Numbered from the stretch's first letter, positions 17,925 to 27,416 are shown. The stretch is DNA of 64,000 nucleotides from Cupriavidus sp. WKF15 (GCF_029278605.1 NZ_CP119573.1:1178001-1242000); one strand, 5' to 3'. Notes: generated by a model from the sequence alone, not told the origin. Made by a program: numbers and translations.

Positions 17925-18791
17925 ATGGTTTGTTCCCCAACGTGCTCCAAGTGGCACCCGGAAGCCCATGCGCTCACTGTCCTTCCACGGCTAGTATTTT
18001 CGGATGTAGCGACATTAAAGCTTTGTTCCTCAGACTATCTTGAGAGCAATGACCCCGAGGTTGGCCATCAGTTACGGGTCGCCATACGCCGGCTCCGAGC
18101 GCTCCTGTGGGCCTATCAGGCCTTACTGCCAGAGGGACTCGCCACGCATTGGCGGCAAAAGCTTGGCGACATGGCATCCCAAATTGGCCCCCCACGGAAC
18201 TGGGATGTCATCATTGACGACTTACTGCGCGCCGGTGTTCCGCCGAGCCATCCGTCTGCGCTGATATTCCTTGAGGCCTTGGAGGGCATCAGGCACGGGG
18301 CTCGCGAGGAAAGCCGTATGGCCATCAGTTCTCCGACGCATGGCGAGCTGATTTCCGCTTTCAGCGTCGCAATTGACCATGTCGCTGGCGCCCAACTCGA
18401 AGAGTCCAAATCTATTGAGGAACTCGCTCGGACCCGTGTCAAAGCCGCATCCCGTCAGTTGGATAAGCAACTGACCCGTGCCAGGGACGGCAGCCTGGCG
18501 GAACTCCATCGGACTCGCATCCAGATTAAGCGGCTGCGCTATTTGCTTGAGTACTTCTCGCCAGTCCTCAAAAAGGCGGACCGTAAGCGCATTGCGAGTC
18601 TCGCGCAACTCCAGGGCGCGCTTGGCGAGTTGAACGACATCGTAGTCGGCTCAACGTACATTTCCGAACTGCCCGCACAAGCAGAGTACGCGCCAGCCCA
18701 TGAGCTGTTCATGCATTGGCTGCAGAAGGAAAAGAAGGTAAGGCGTCGAAAAGCAGTACGCGCTTTGCGGGAACTGTCGCGACAACGCTGA
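17925..18791 (+). CDS. CHAD-domain protein
   Basis: A 288-residue alpha-helical protein. The two halves of the CHAD domain each carry the conserved His/Arg helix: VGHQLRVAIRRLRALLWAY near residue 50 and LHRTRIQIKRLRYLLEYF near residue 200, plus a basic C-terminus (KKVRRRKAVRALREL). CHAD domains bind inorganic polyphosphate, and in Ralstonia/Cupriavidus they sit on polyphosphate granules. The ATG at 17925 follows GGGGAAG; a TTG frame reaches 17898. The DUF3562 gene follows 131 bases later. Stand-alone, without the CYTH domain. Confidence 0.88.
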   Translation: MVCSPTCSKWHPEAHALTVLPRLVFSDVATLKLCSSDYLESNDPEVGHQLRVAIRRLRALLWAYQALLPEGLATHWRQKLGDMASQIGPPRNWDVIIDDLLRAGVPPSHPSALIFLEALEGIRHGAREESRMAISSPTHGELISAFSVAIDHVAGAQLEESKSIEELARTRVKAASRQLDKQLTRARDGSLAELHRTRIQIKRLRYLLEYFSPVLKKADRKRIASLAQLQGALGELNDIVVGSTYISELPAQAEYAPAHELFMHWLQKEKKVRRRKAVRALRELSRQR

Positions 18792-18922
18792 GCTGAACCC
18801 TGGCAGTAGCAGTTCCTCGCACGATTGACCAGTTGGCGGCTGAGCAGGAGCAGGCTGGACACACGAAGCAAGGGAGACGGGAAAGCGCCCCTTGCAGGAA
18901 TTGCGACGAAGTGTGAGGCGCC

Positions 18923-19117
18923 ATGAGGCACCAAAACCTAGATGAGCGAATTGCAGAACTGGCGAAAGAGTTGGACCTGCCAGTGGAAAATGTCAAAGAG
19001 GCCTATCTTGAGACCCTGCGTGATTTGACTGCCGGCGCACGCGTCCATGACTACCTGCATGTCTTTGTTGTAAAGCGCGTCATGGCGCTGCTCCGCAGCG
19101 CAAGACCCAATGACTAG
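18923..19117 (+). CDS. DUF3562-family small protein
   Basis: A 64-residue helical protein: RIAELAKELDLPVENVKEAYLETLRDL, then ARVHDYLHVFVVKRVMALLRS. Paralogue of the N-terminal part of the protein at 15614-15955, with about the usual family length. GAGGCG precedes the ATG. Function unknown. It lies between the CHAD gene and the split c-di-GMP enzyme. Confidence 0.75.
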   Translation: MRHQNLDERIAELAKELDLPVENVKEAYLETLRDLTAGARVHDYLHVFVVKRVMALLRSARPND

Positions 19118-19151
19118 CAGAGGCGCCCGGATTTGAAGGCTCACCTTGCAA

Positions 19152-20279
19152 TTAAGGCAGGCAGCCAGCGCTCTGATACCGGCCCTGCCTCGGGGAGACA
19201 CAGCACTGCATGTCATCGCTGCAGACATAAAAACTATCGCCTGACCTCTTCGCTTCACGCTTCGCAGCGGCCGCCAAGCTGGCGATAGCCGCGCTGTCCA
19301 AACTGGTGTCCGGACCAACAGGTACCACACCCACCGCAATCGTCACGAAGCCGTAAAAGCGCAGGTTGCCGTGGCGGTCCTCGCTCTGGATGCCACCGGT
19401 ATCGATATCCTCTGGCGTATACAGCCGAACCGCGCCGGCGTTGAAACGCTCCATAGCCACCCGGATGCGTGCCTCCCAGTCCTCGCTCTGAAAAAGGATG
19501 AGAAAGTCATCGCCGCCTACGTGCCCAAGAAAATCTTTGCACTGGTCACAGGCTTCGCTCAGAACCGCAGCCGCAAGCTTCAGCATTTCATCCCCCAGCC
19601 AGTAACCGTACCGGTCATTGAATGGTTTGAAGCTGTTGAGGTCGCAATAGCAAGCGTGGAAGCATGCACCGCTCTCGACCAAACGTCTGATGTGGGCGTC
19701 GATTGGCATGTTTCCCGGTAAGAATGTCAATGGGTTAGCGTAGCGGGCCGCCTCAATGCGCACTTCCGTGACGGCGCGCACCAGGTCTGCCCCCGTCGCC
19801 AGGCCGACGTACTGACCGTGCTCCACAATGACCAGGCCATCGGACAGATAGCCCTGGTCCTGACTGCTCAACAGTTCGGCCAATTGCTCCGCAGTCGCGC
19901 TCTTCTCCACCAGCATCGGCGAGGTGTTGGCAAACTCTATGCAGCGCTTCCTGCCGAAGAGCTCCCGGTGATATGGGAGCGCGTAGGCATCAACAAAGGT
20001 TCGCCGATTGATGAGCCCGACGGGCTTTCCTTCTTTAACTACGGCGACAGCGTGCAGGCTCGGGTGTTGTGTCAGGATGTTCAGGACATCATTGTTGCGG
20101 GTTATCGGCGACACGCTCGGCGCGCTTATCAAAAGCCGGCTCGCGGAAAATACACGAGGGGCCAACTTCAAGGTCTCGGGGAATACCGCTATCGAATTTG
20201 CATGAATAGCAGCCAGAGCGTAAGGGCCCGGTGAACCCGTCTTGAAGGGAAGCAGGAGAGCAAGGAGCATCGTGTCCAT
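19152..20279 (-). pseudogene. C-terminal half (CBS pair + GGDEF) of an IS66-split c-di-GMP enzyme
   Basis: Host codons run from 20211 down to the stop at 19152: first a CBS-pair region (VLNILTQHPSLHAVAVVKEGKPVG, then LVIVEHGQYVGLATGADLV), then a GGDEF domain with FHACYCDLNSFKPFNDRYG and GGDDF in place of GGDEF. The RxxD inhibitory site is replaced by QCKD. The other half is at 22675-23421; joining the two across one copy of the target duplication restores a continuous 600-codon frame (RLEESALA then AIHANSIAVF). An ATG inside the IS at 20279 opens this half in frame, so a hybrid CBS-GGDEF protein could still be made. Confidence 0.85.
20212..20219. repeat. Target-site duplication, left copy
   Basis: GCCAGAGC directly left of the IS66 element; the same eight bases stand at 22679-22686. 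Eight-base duplications are the rule for IS66. Confidence 0.95.
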
Positions 20280-20298
20280 CTAAATTCTTGGTGGACAC

Positions 20299-20676
20299 GT
20301 GAACACTATCGAAGAGAGCGTACCAGCGCGACGCCGACGTCAGCATAGCGCCGAGTTCAAGGCCAAAGCCGTCCAGGACTGCATGCATCCTGGTGTTTCG
20401 ATTGCGGCAGTAGCGCTGCACCATCGCGTGAACGCGAATCTGCTGCGGCGCTGGGTCGCTGAGCACCAAGCGTTGGAAGCCGCGGGCGAAGCCCGCGCAT
20501 TGATGACAGTACCCCAAGCCGAGTTCATCCCGCTGCAGATCGGCGATCCCACGCCGACGCCGGCGATACCGGATATACAGATCGAAGTGCGACGCGGTGC
20601 AGCGACGATCAACATTCGTTGGCCGGGATCGGCCGCAGCAGAGTGTGGCGAATGGCTTCAGGGGTGGTTGCGTTGA
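20299..20676 (+). CDS. tnpA: IS66 TnpA
   Basis: A 125-residue protein with the IS66 TnpA helix-turn-helix of IS3-Tnp_1 type: RRQHSAEFKAKAVQDC, then GVSIAAVALHHRVNANLLRRWV. The C-terminal part (IQIEVRRGAATINIRWPGS) is typical of IS66 OrfA. It overlaps the start of tnpB, and the TGA stop overlaps a TTG at 20673. Needed with TnpB for transposition by the TnpC transposase. Confidence 0.92.
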   Translation: MNTIEESVPARRRRQHSAEFKAKAVQDCMHPGVSIAAVALHHRVNANLLRRWVAEHQALEAAGEARALMTVPQAEFIPLQIGDPTPTPAIPDIQIEVRRGAATINIRWPGSAAAECGEWLQGWLR

Positions 20677-21008
20677 TCCGCGTCGAGGCAATCTGGCTAG
20701 CCACCGAGCCGCTGGACATGCGAGCGGGAACAGATACGGTCTTGGCTCGGGTGGTGAAGGTATTTGGAGCCGCCCGGCCACATCATGCTTATCTCTTCAC
20801 GAACAAGCGTGCCACGCGGATCAAGGTGCTGGTGTACGACGGCATTGGCATCTGGTTGGCGACGCGGCGGCTCAATAAGGGTCGCTTCGTCTGGACCGAC
20901 GGTATGACAGCCATCACGACGCCGCTGTGTCGGGAGCAACTGGATGCGTTGGTGCTGGGCCTGCCTTGGCAGCGCTTGGGCCGCGATGAGGCGATCACCG
21001 TGCTTTAG
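20652..21008 (+). CDS. tnpB: IS66 TnpB (OrfB accessory protein)
   Basis: A 118-residue protein with the IS66 OrfB signature: IRVEAIWLATEPLDMRAGTDTVLARV, then HHAYLFTNKRATRIKVLVYDGIGIWLATRRLNKGRF. Start uncertain: ATG at 20652 overlaps tnpA by 25 bases; a TTG at 20673 would overlap it by four (TTGA) and matches the usual family start just before IRVEAIW. Despite the name it is unrelated to the IS605 TnpB nucleases. Confidence 0.92.
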   Translation: MASGVVALIRVEAIWLATEPLDMRAGTDTVLARVVKVFGAARPHHAYLFTNKRATRIKVLVYDGIGIWLATRRLNKGRFVWTDGMTAITTPLCREQLDALVLGLPWQRLGRDEAITVL

Positions 21009-21090
21009 TCGTGGCTTGGCACAGGAGCCGAGCGTCCATTGGGGGCTGTGCCAATGGTTGGAGTGACCGGGAACTGGCAAGATTCGGAAC

Positions 21091-22647
21091 ATGAATCCCG
21101 CCGAGAACCTGGACGACCTGAGCCCACAGCAATTGCGCGAGTTGGCTGCGACGCTGCGGGCGCAGATCCAGGAGCATGACGCCGTCATTGCGCGGCACGC
21201 GCAGGAGTTGCGCTACCGGCAAACCAAGATCGATCAGCTCACTCACGAGCTAGCCATCCACAAGCGTTGGAAGTTCGGCAAACGCAGCGAGCAACTGACA
21301 TCGGCCCAGGCAAGCTTGCTGGAGGAAGCCCTCGATGCAGACCTTGAGGCAATCGAAGCCGAGTTGGAAGCGCTGATGCCGCCGTCCAAGTCGGAGCCCA
21401 GGGACAAGCCGAAACGCCAGGCGCTTCCGCCTCAATTGCCTCGCACCGAGATCCGTCACGAGCCAGAGTCCGAGACCTGCACGTGCGGCTGCGCGCTCAA
21501 GCGCATTGGCGAAGACGTCAGTGAGAAGCTGGATTACACCCCTGGCGTGTTCACGGTCGAACGTCATATCCGGGGCAAGTGGGTATGCGGGCAATGTGAG
21601 ACTCTCACTCAGGCACCGGTTCCTCCCCACGTCATCGACAAGGGCATCCCCACCGCCGGGCTGCTGGCGCATACGCTGGTGTCCAAGTTTGGCGACCATC
21701 TTCCTCTGTATCGGCAAGAACGCATCTACGCGCGGGCCGGCCTGGCAATCCCGCAATCGACGCTGGGTGCGTGGGTCGGTATCTGCGGTGTGCGACTGCA
21801 ACCGCTGGTGGATGCCCTGCAGGCTGAGGTATTGACCCAGAGCGTACTGCACGCCGACGAGACACCAGTGCAGATGCTCTCGCCAGGCGACGGCAAGACG
21901 CATCGCGCCTACCTGTGGGCCTACGCACCGAGCCAGCTCTCATCGTTGCGTGCAGTGATCTATCAGTTTGCACCTAGCCGCAGCGGCGAACATGCTCGCG
22001 CATTCTTGCAGGACTGGCAGGGCAAGCTGGTATGCGACGACTTCTCTGGCTACAAGGCCAGCTTCGGCGGTGGCATCGTCGAGATTGGGTGCATGGCTCA
22101 CGCGCGTCGTAAGTACTTTGAGCTGCACGACAAGCACAAGAGCGAGTTGGCTGGCCAGGCGCTACGCTTCATTGCCGGGCTCTACGAGATCGAGCGAGAG
22201 GTGCGGGACGCAGAACCAGAACTACGCTTGGAAGCGCGACAGCAGCGGGCCAGACCAATCCTGGACGCACTGCATCTCTGGCTTGAAGAACAAAGGCGGC
22301 GGGTGCCAGACGGTTCGGCCATTGCGCGAGCTATCGACTACAGCCTCAAACGCTGGGTGGCACTCGTGCGCTACGTTGAGGATCCAGCCGTGCCTATCGA
22401 TAACAACCATATCGAAGGGCAAATACGGCCTATCGCTCTTGGAAGATCGAACTGGCTGTTCGCAGGTTCGCTGCGCGCTGGCCAGCGCGCCGCCGCAGTC
22501 ATGAGTCTGATCCAGTCGGCGAAGCTCAATGGGCATGACCCCTACGCCTACTTGAAAGACGTGCTTACGCGACTGCCAACCCAGAAGACCGCTGACATCG
22601 CGGAGCTCCTGCCACATCGCTGGACTGCCTCCGTCCTCCCTGAGTAG
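21091..22647 (+). CDS. tnpC: IS66 transposase TnpC
   Basis: A 518-residue DDE transposase. Residues 1-75 form a coiled-coil (leucine-zipper) region; residues about 130-175 hold the IS66 zinc-finger (CTCGCALKRIG and CGQCETL); the catalytic region contains VLHADETPVQ, CDDFSGYKASF and NNHIEGQIRPIALGR; the IS66 C-terminal segment SLIQSAKLNGHDPYAYL follows. Full length with no lesion. Confidence 0.95.
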   Translation: MNPAENLDDLSPQQLRELAATLRAQIQEHDAVIARHAQELRYRQTKIDQLTHELAIHKRWKFGKRSEQLTSAQASLLEEALDADLEAIEAELEALMPPSKSEPRDKPKRQALPPQLPRTEIRHEPESETCTCGCALKRIGEDVSEKLDYTPGVFTVERHIRGKWVCGQCETLTQAPVPPHVIDKGIPTAGLLAHTLVSKFGDHLPLYRQERIYARAGLAIPQSTLGAWVGICGVRLQPLVDALQAEVLTQSVLHADETPVQMLSPGDGKTHRAYLWAYAPSQLSSLRAVIYQFAPSRSGEHARAFLQDWQGKLVCDDFSGYKASFGGGIVEIGCMAHARRKYFELHDKHKSELAGQALRFIAGLYEIEREVRDAEPELRLEARQQRARPILDALHLWLEEQRRRVPDGSAIARAIDYSLKRWVALVRYVEDPAVPIDNNHIEGQIRPIALGRSNWLFAGSLRAGQRAAAVMSLIQSAKLNGHDPYAYLKDVLTRLPTQKTADIAELLPHRWTASVLPE

Positions 22648-22674
22648 CCACGTCAAGACGGGTTCACCGGGCGC

Positions 22675-23421
22675 TTACGCCAGAGCGCTCTCTTCAAGTC
22701 GTACGCTGGGTGTCGACACTGGCTTACCAAGGATATATCCCTGCGCACAAGAGATGCCGATGTCTCGACATACCATCAGGTCTTCTACGGTCTCGAGACC
22801 TTCCGCTATCAGCGTCGCATTGCCGGCGTTGGCAAGCCCCTGCATGTACCGAAGGACTTCAAGCCGAAACGCGGATTTCGCTACGCCGTCAACCACGGAG
22901 CGGTCTATCTTGACGTAGTCGGGCTGCAAGGCAATCCACAAACTCAGATTGGCATTACCCTGGCCAAAATCATCCAGCGCAAACTGGGCACCCGCCTCTC
23001 GAATGGCGCGAAGGGACGATTCCAGGCACGCCAGGGGCTCCGGGCTCGCCTGCTCAGTAAGTTCGATGACTATCCGTTCAGGAGGAAATCGCACCGACCC
23101 CAGAAAATCCCGGACATCGTCCTCGTTACTGGCAACTTCCCTGATGGCGGCCGCACTGAAATTGATAAACAGCTTTCCCGGCAGCCTGGCTTGCGCGAAG
23201 GCTCTGACGCAGACCCGAGCCGCGAATCGCTCCAGCTGCACCATACACTCCTCGCGTTGCGCCTGCAGGAAGAGCGCCTGAGGACTCTCCAGCACCGACC
23301 CCACGGGACCGCGAATCAGGCCCTCGTAACCCAGAATTTCGCCAGACGTAAGGTACCCGATAGGTTGGAACACTGCGCTTAGCAGTTGTTTCTCAATGCA
23401 TTCTGCAATAGTCGTTACCAC
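22675..23421 (-). CDS. EAL-domain half of the IS66-split c-di-GMP enzyme
   Basis: A 248-residue frame, GTG start at 23421, ending at a TAA formed two bases into the IS66 right end. It is a nearly complete EAL phosphodiesterase domain with its key segments: YEGLIRGP (EAL variant), FINFSAAAI, ELTEQ, DDFGQGNANL, DYVKIDRSVV, AEGLET and QGYILGKP. The truncated product may thus still hydrolyse c-di-GMP, uncoupled from its CBS-GGDEF part at 19152-20211. In the uninterrupted state the order was EAL-CBS-GGDEF. Confidence 0.88.
   Translation of the reverse strand: MVTTIAECIEKQLLSAVFQPIGYLTSGEILGYEGLIRGPVGSVLESPQALFLQAQREECMVQLERFAARVCVRAFAQARLPGKLFINFSAAAIREVASNEDDVRDFLGSVRFPPERIVIELTEQASPEPLACLESSLRAIREAGAQFALDDFGQGNANLSLWIALQPDYVKIDRSVVDGVAKSAFRLEVLRYMQGLANAGNATLIAEGLETVEDLMVCRDIGISCAQGYILGKPVSTPSVRLEESALA
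22679..22686. repeat. Target-site duplication, right copy
   Basis: GCCAGAGC directly right of the IS66 element, identical to 20212-20219. Confidence 0.95.
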
Positions 23422-23527
23422 GTCAGGAACCTAATAGGTCTATGAACCTTTCATCCACGCGGACACCGGATACAGTCCGCTCGTGCTGTCGGGCTCTTGG
23501 CTGCTTCTTCAGATTTATCAGAATGGC

Positions 23528-25138
23528 TTACTTCGAGGTCGAGGGGAGGTTTGCGGGTCCGAACTTGAATGCCTCGACATCTGTAGCGAGAGCTTCGGCT
23601 TGCTGATGGAGCAAGCTCGCGGCGGCGGCAACTTGCTCGACCAACGCGGAATTCTGCTGCGTTGATTCATCCATTGCCCGCACGGGCGCGCCTAGCGTGC
23701 CAATCTTGATAGCCTGTTTCTGGCTGGAAGCCTCCATCGCCATCGCAAACTCAGCTGTGCGTTCAATTGCCCTGCGGACATCGCCCATCGACGTTCTGAC
23801 ATCACCTGCCAAGGCTGTTCCATCATTTACGTCAGACACGGTCTTTGAGATGACCCCACCAATCTCCTTGGCGGCTGCCGCGCACCGCTGAGCCAGTGTT
23901 CGTACTTCCTCCGCAACGACCGCGAATCCTCGGCCGTGGTTACCAGCCCTGGCGGCTTCCACGGAGGCGTTCAGTGCCAGTATGTTGGTCTGGAACGCAA
24001 TTGACTCGATGAGTTGCACAATTTCTGTAACTGAGCGGGAATGCTCGTGAAGGTTATTCATCTTCCCTGCAAGACGCTCCGTGACCATGCTTCCGTCCGA
24101 AGCCGCCTTCAGTGTCACGGTGGCCAGCGCGCTGCACTCAGTGGCTTCGTCCTGGGCGCGATTGACGTCGGCAAGCAACTCTTGCATTGCCGACGCTGTC
24201 CGCTCAAGCAACACGGCCTGCTGCTCGGTACGTAGTGACAGGTCTTGATTGCCCATCGATATCTCTTTGGTCGCGACGGAGACCGATGCCGCCGAATCCT
24301 TGATGCCGGCAAGGGTGGCTTTGAGCTCTGACTGCATCTTGGACAGGTTTGCCAGCATGCTAGAGGTATCTCCTTCGCGTACCACAATTGGCAACCTGAG
24401 GTCACCAGCGGCGATGCGCTCGGCGACGCGTGTCGCATCCGCCGGTTCTCCACCAAGCTCCCTCCTTACCTGGCGAGCGAGCACATAGGCCATTGCCATC
24501 GATGCAAACAGGCTCACAGCAAGTAGTCCGCCCATGATTATCTGGGCCGTCCTTTGTGACGCCGACGCTGACGCCAGCGTAGCTTTCGCCTGTGTCAACT
24601 GTTTGTCTTTAAGGTGACGGACAGTCTGCGCAAGCTCATGCAACTCGTCCACAAGGAAATGTCCATCCACAGATACCGTGGGCTCGAACTGGATTGCATC
24701 GAGTGGTTGCCGCTGCATCAGCTCGATATAGGCAATAGCCATCTCTCTTGCCTTCTTGTTCTGGCTGTGGGCCTGGGCAACGAGGCTGTTCTTGGCGAGG
24801 CGCGGGTCGGCCAGCAGCGCATCGAGCGCTTTCATCCCATTTAGCATCTCCTGCTTCGCGACTTCCCGCTCCTCTCCGCTCGTGGCAGCAGTCAATGAAA
24901 GCTGCGCACGAGCAGTTTCGGCGATAGCAGACTGCGCTTGTTCGGCAATTAAGGCGCCGCCCAAATCGTCATCGTAGAGATGGGCTGTGGTATTGCTGAC
25001 GAGTACCAGACTTCCTATCCCAGTCACACCAACGGCTGCGCCGAATACGTAGACAAAAGTGAGGGCGAGGCATATCCGCGTGATGAGCGGCAGTGAGCTG
25101 AAACGCCGAACGACCGGAGGTTGGGTGGGGAGGGACAT
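23528..25138 (-). CDS. Methyl-accepting chemotaxis protein
   Basis: About 536 residues. One membrane helix near residue 25 and one near residue 195 (IIMGGLLAVSLFASMAMAYVLA) bracket a periplasmic four-helix ligand domain; then comes HAMP (RRELGGEPADATRVAERIAAGDL) and the signalling hairpin with IESIAFQTNILALNASVEAARAGNHGRGFAVVAEEVRTLA. The C-terminus has no CheR-docking pentapeptide. The ligand is unknown. Starts at 25138 or 25207 are possible; 25138 gives a normal short cytoplasmic head. It lies next to the split c-di-GMP gene, so both may have tied motility to island functions. Confidence 0.9.
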   Translation of the reverse strand: MSLPTQPPVVRRFSSLPLITRICLALTFVYVFGAAVGVTGIGSLVLVSNTTAHLYDDDLGGALIAEQAQSAIAETARAQLSLTAATSGEEREVAKQEMLNGMKALDALLADPRLAKNSLVAQAHSQNKKAREMAIAYIELMQRQPLDAIQFEPTVSVDGHFLVDELHELAQTVRHLKDKQLTQAKATLASASASQRTAQIIMGGLLAVSLFASMAMAYVLARQVRRELGGEPADATRVAERIAAGDLRLPIVVREGDTSSMLANLSKMQSELKATLAGIKDSAASVSVATKEISMGNQDLSLRTEQQAVLLERTASAMQELLADVNRAQDEATECSALATVTLKAASDGSMVTERLAGKMNNLHEHSRSVTEIVQLIESIAFQTNILALNASVEAARAGNHGRGFAVVAEEVRTLAQRCAAAAKEIGGVISKTVSDVNDGTALAGDVRTSMGDVRRAIERTAEFAMAMEASSQKQAIKIGTLGAPVRAMDESTQQNSALVEQVAAAASLLHQQAEALATDVEAFKFGPANLPSTSK

Positions 25139-25207
25139 ACTTGGACAACTATTGATGGCAATCCGACCCTTAACGCCAGACCTTGCACAACCTGTAGGTT
25201 TTGTCAC

Positions 25208-25479
25208 AAAAGTTTCACGAAACAGCGCCGCCGGGTGTTAGCCACGGCCCTAGCCGGACGGGGTGAACGCTGGCAGGAATGGGGACGGCAGGCTGGCGAC
25301 ACATGCAGACGTTAGAGAGGGGTCAACCTTCATGACGTCCGAGGCCGGTCCTGTCGCGGCAGTCGGAGGGAAAGGTGAAATGAGGAACGGGCGAACGAAA
25401 CCTCAGCTACGCATCTTCCGTGTGCCAATCGCCGGCCACTAGCCGAATGACAGGCACAGTGCTGGCTGGCGCTTGAGGC
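25208..25479. other. Intergenic stretch
   Basis: 272 bases between the Nramp-like gene's 3' end and the chemoreceptor's 5' end, both on the minus strand. It should contain the chemoreceptor promoter; no gene or clear hairpin is identified. Confidence 0.4.
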
Positions 25480-27156
25480 CTAGTATCTGTAGGTCATCAC
25501 CAGATTGATGATGCGGACCAGCACCAGTCCTGCAGCCACGGTTAGGTATGCACACAATACATACATCCACACGCGGTTCAATAGCGTAAGCCTTGGTGGG
25601 GGTAGCTGGGTCAGCGACGGCATGGTCCAGCACAGCCGGTCAGGGTCCGTCGGCAAGACCGACGACTCGTCGGGAATATCGCCGTGCCGCTCATATAGGG
25701 ACACCGCGACGGACACCAGCAGGGCAAACAGGGTCCCGCTCGTCAGGACCGCCATAATCTCTCGCGCTCCCATCGTCGGAAATAGGACGGAGGCTGTTAG
25801 GATGATGGATAGCATCACTAGCGTCGCAATAACTGCCCCAGTGAACAGATTCATCCAGCGCCCGTTCACCCAGGGCCCAAGCACTGCTTTGTCATTGCAC
25901 AGCAGGAGCAAGAACACAGTGGCGCTAGGTAGCAGCACGCCTGCCAACGATTGCACCGCATTGGTCAGCAGACCAAGGGGTACGCCAGGCGTCAGCACGA
26001 GGCAGGCGGCGAGCATCGTAAGCCCGAAATAGACGGCATAAAAGCCTTTGGCCTCGGCGGGCTTGCGGTGCAGCGAATGTCGCGCGGCGAATGCATCGCC
26101 AAGCGCGTAGGCAGTCGAAAGCGATACCGCGCAAGCGCCGATGATGCTCGCATCCAGCAAGGCAATCGCGAACAGGACCCCGGTCATACGGCCGGCATGC
26201 TTCTCGAGGCCAACTGCGGTGCCGAGCGCGTCCGTGTAGTGGCCGAACTGCGCCGTACCCCGAAATGCCTCGGCGCTGAACGCCATCATAGCGATGGCCC
26301 CTGCCACGACGATGGCGATGCCTAGCCACAAGTCGGTCTTCTCGTAGCGGATGAATCGTGGCGTAATCCGCTTGTCGATGATGTAGCTCTGCTGAAAGAA
26401 CAGTTGCCATGGCGCAACGGTCGTCCCAACGATGGCGATGATGAGCAGCATGACCTCGCTTAACGGGGCATGCCCCGGCATTGTAGGAACCAGGACGTCC
26501 CGGGCGACCTGACCCAGCGGCGGGTGCACCAGGACAAAAACAGGAATGAGGGTGAGGCTACCGGCAACCAACGCGATGGCGAACCGTTCGAAGCGCCTGA
26601 AGTCCCCGGTCGAAGCCGCTAGCATGACCAACAACGCCGAAGCACACACGCCCCAGTGGCGGGGAATGCCGAGATACTCCAGAGCGAGGCTGATACCTAT
26701 AAACTCAGTCACCAGCGTGAGCGCATTGACCAGGCACAGGTCAATGACACTGAAGCTTCCCCAGAGCTTGCCGAAGCGTTCGAAGATAAGGCGTGCATGC
26801 CCCACTCGGGCAACGGCTCCCAGCCTGACCACCATCTCCTGATTGACATACAGCACGGGTATCAACAACAGCAGTGTCCACAACAGGGTCGTGCCGTAGT
26901 TTTGCCCGGCCTGCGTATAGGTGCCAAAGGCGCCGGCATCGTTGTCGCCCACCATGACAATCAACCCCGGTCCGACAATGGCGAGTAAGGTGCGAAGCCT
27001 GGCCCGCCATCCCAGTCGCAGTCCCGTGTCGTGCTGGGAAATCGTGCCAAGCGCCCCGCGTATGTCGCCTGCGTGTGCGTCATCAAGGACCGTCTCGCGC
27101 GGTGAGGCATCCAACCCATGCGGTGGGGCGTCCATCCCGGTAGTGACCTTGGCCAT
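25480..27156 (-). CDS. Nramp-like divalent metal transporter
   Basis: A 558-residue protein with 11-12 membrane segments after a hydrophilic head of about 50 residues. The first segment has VGDNDAGAFGT (Asp71-Gly75) where canonical Nramp proteins have DPGN, and the sixth has VAPWQLFFQQS in place of the MPH region. Both metal-binding sites therefore deviate, as in the Nramp-related subgroup that handles other metals (for example Mg). GAGGAG stands before the ATG at 27156; a longer frame reaches 27207. It is large for the family owing to its C-terminal segments. Substrate not assignable. Confidence 0.82.
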   Translation of the reverse strand: MAKVTTGMDAPPHGLDASPRETVLDDAHAGDIRGALGTISQHDTGLRLGWRARLRTLLAIVGPGLIVMVGDNDAGAFGTYTQAGQNYGTTLLWTLLLLIPVLYVNQEMVVRLGAVARVGHARLIFERFGKLWGSFSVIDLCLVNALTLVTEFIGISLALEYLGIPRHWGVCASALLVMLAASTGDFRRFERFAIALVAGSLTLIPVFVLVHPPLGQVARDVLVPTMPGHAPLSEVMLLIIAIVGTTVAPWQLFFQQSYIIDKRITPRFIRYEKTDLWLGIAIVVAGAIAMMAFSAEAFRGTAQFGHYTDALGTAVGLEKHAGRMTGVLFAIALLDASIIGACAVSLSTAYALGDAFAARHSLHRKPAEAKGFYAVYFGLTMLAACLVLTPGVPLGLLTNAVQSLAGVLLPSATVFLLLLCNDKAVLGPWVNGRWMNLFTGAVIATLVMLSIILTASVLFPTMGAREIMAVLTSGTLFALLVSVAVSLYERHGDIPDESSVLPTDPDRLCWTMPSLTQLPPPRLTLLNRVWMYVLCAYLTVAAGLVLVRIINLVMTYRY

Positions 27157-27416
27157 TTCTTGCTCCTCGAGGTTTTGATTTGTGCTCAGTTGCTTGGTGC
27201 GGCGCAACTTGACTGGCTGCGCTTACCGGAGCGTGCGGAACACCTTGATGGCGGCTTCGGCGAATTCCCGGTTGGTCCGGGGCCGTTGCCTCGCCACACC
27301 CCAAGAAGTCTGGTTACGCTCGAATGAGGCGCTGGGGACGCTCGCATGGCGGCGGGAGGGTGACACCAGCCGGTCAATGAGCTCCGACACCCGACGGGAG
27401 AACGAGTGAATCATGC
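27157..27416. other. Upstream region of the Nramp-like gene
   Basis: 260 bases with no recognised gene. It should include the leftward Nramp promoter. Repeat copy B begins at its right end. Confidence 0.4.

Larger units (their letters stand above)
20220..22678 (+). mobile_element. Complete IS66-family insertion sequence, 2459 bp
   Basis: The ends are 26-base inverted repeats with one mismatch: GTAAGGGCCCGGTGAACC... at the left, and GTAAGCGCCCGGTGAACC... read inward from the right. An 8-bp target duplication (GCCAGAGC) flanks it. It carries the three IS66 genes tnpA, tnpB and tnpC in order, all intact, so it is likely still active or recently inserted. It interrupts an EAL-CBS-GGDEF gene without other loss. 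Confidence 0.95.
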
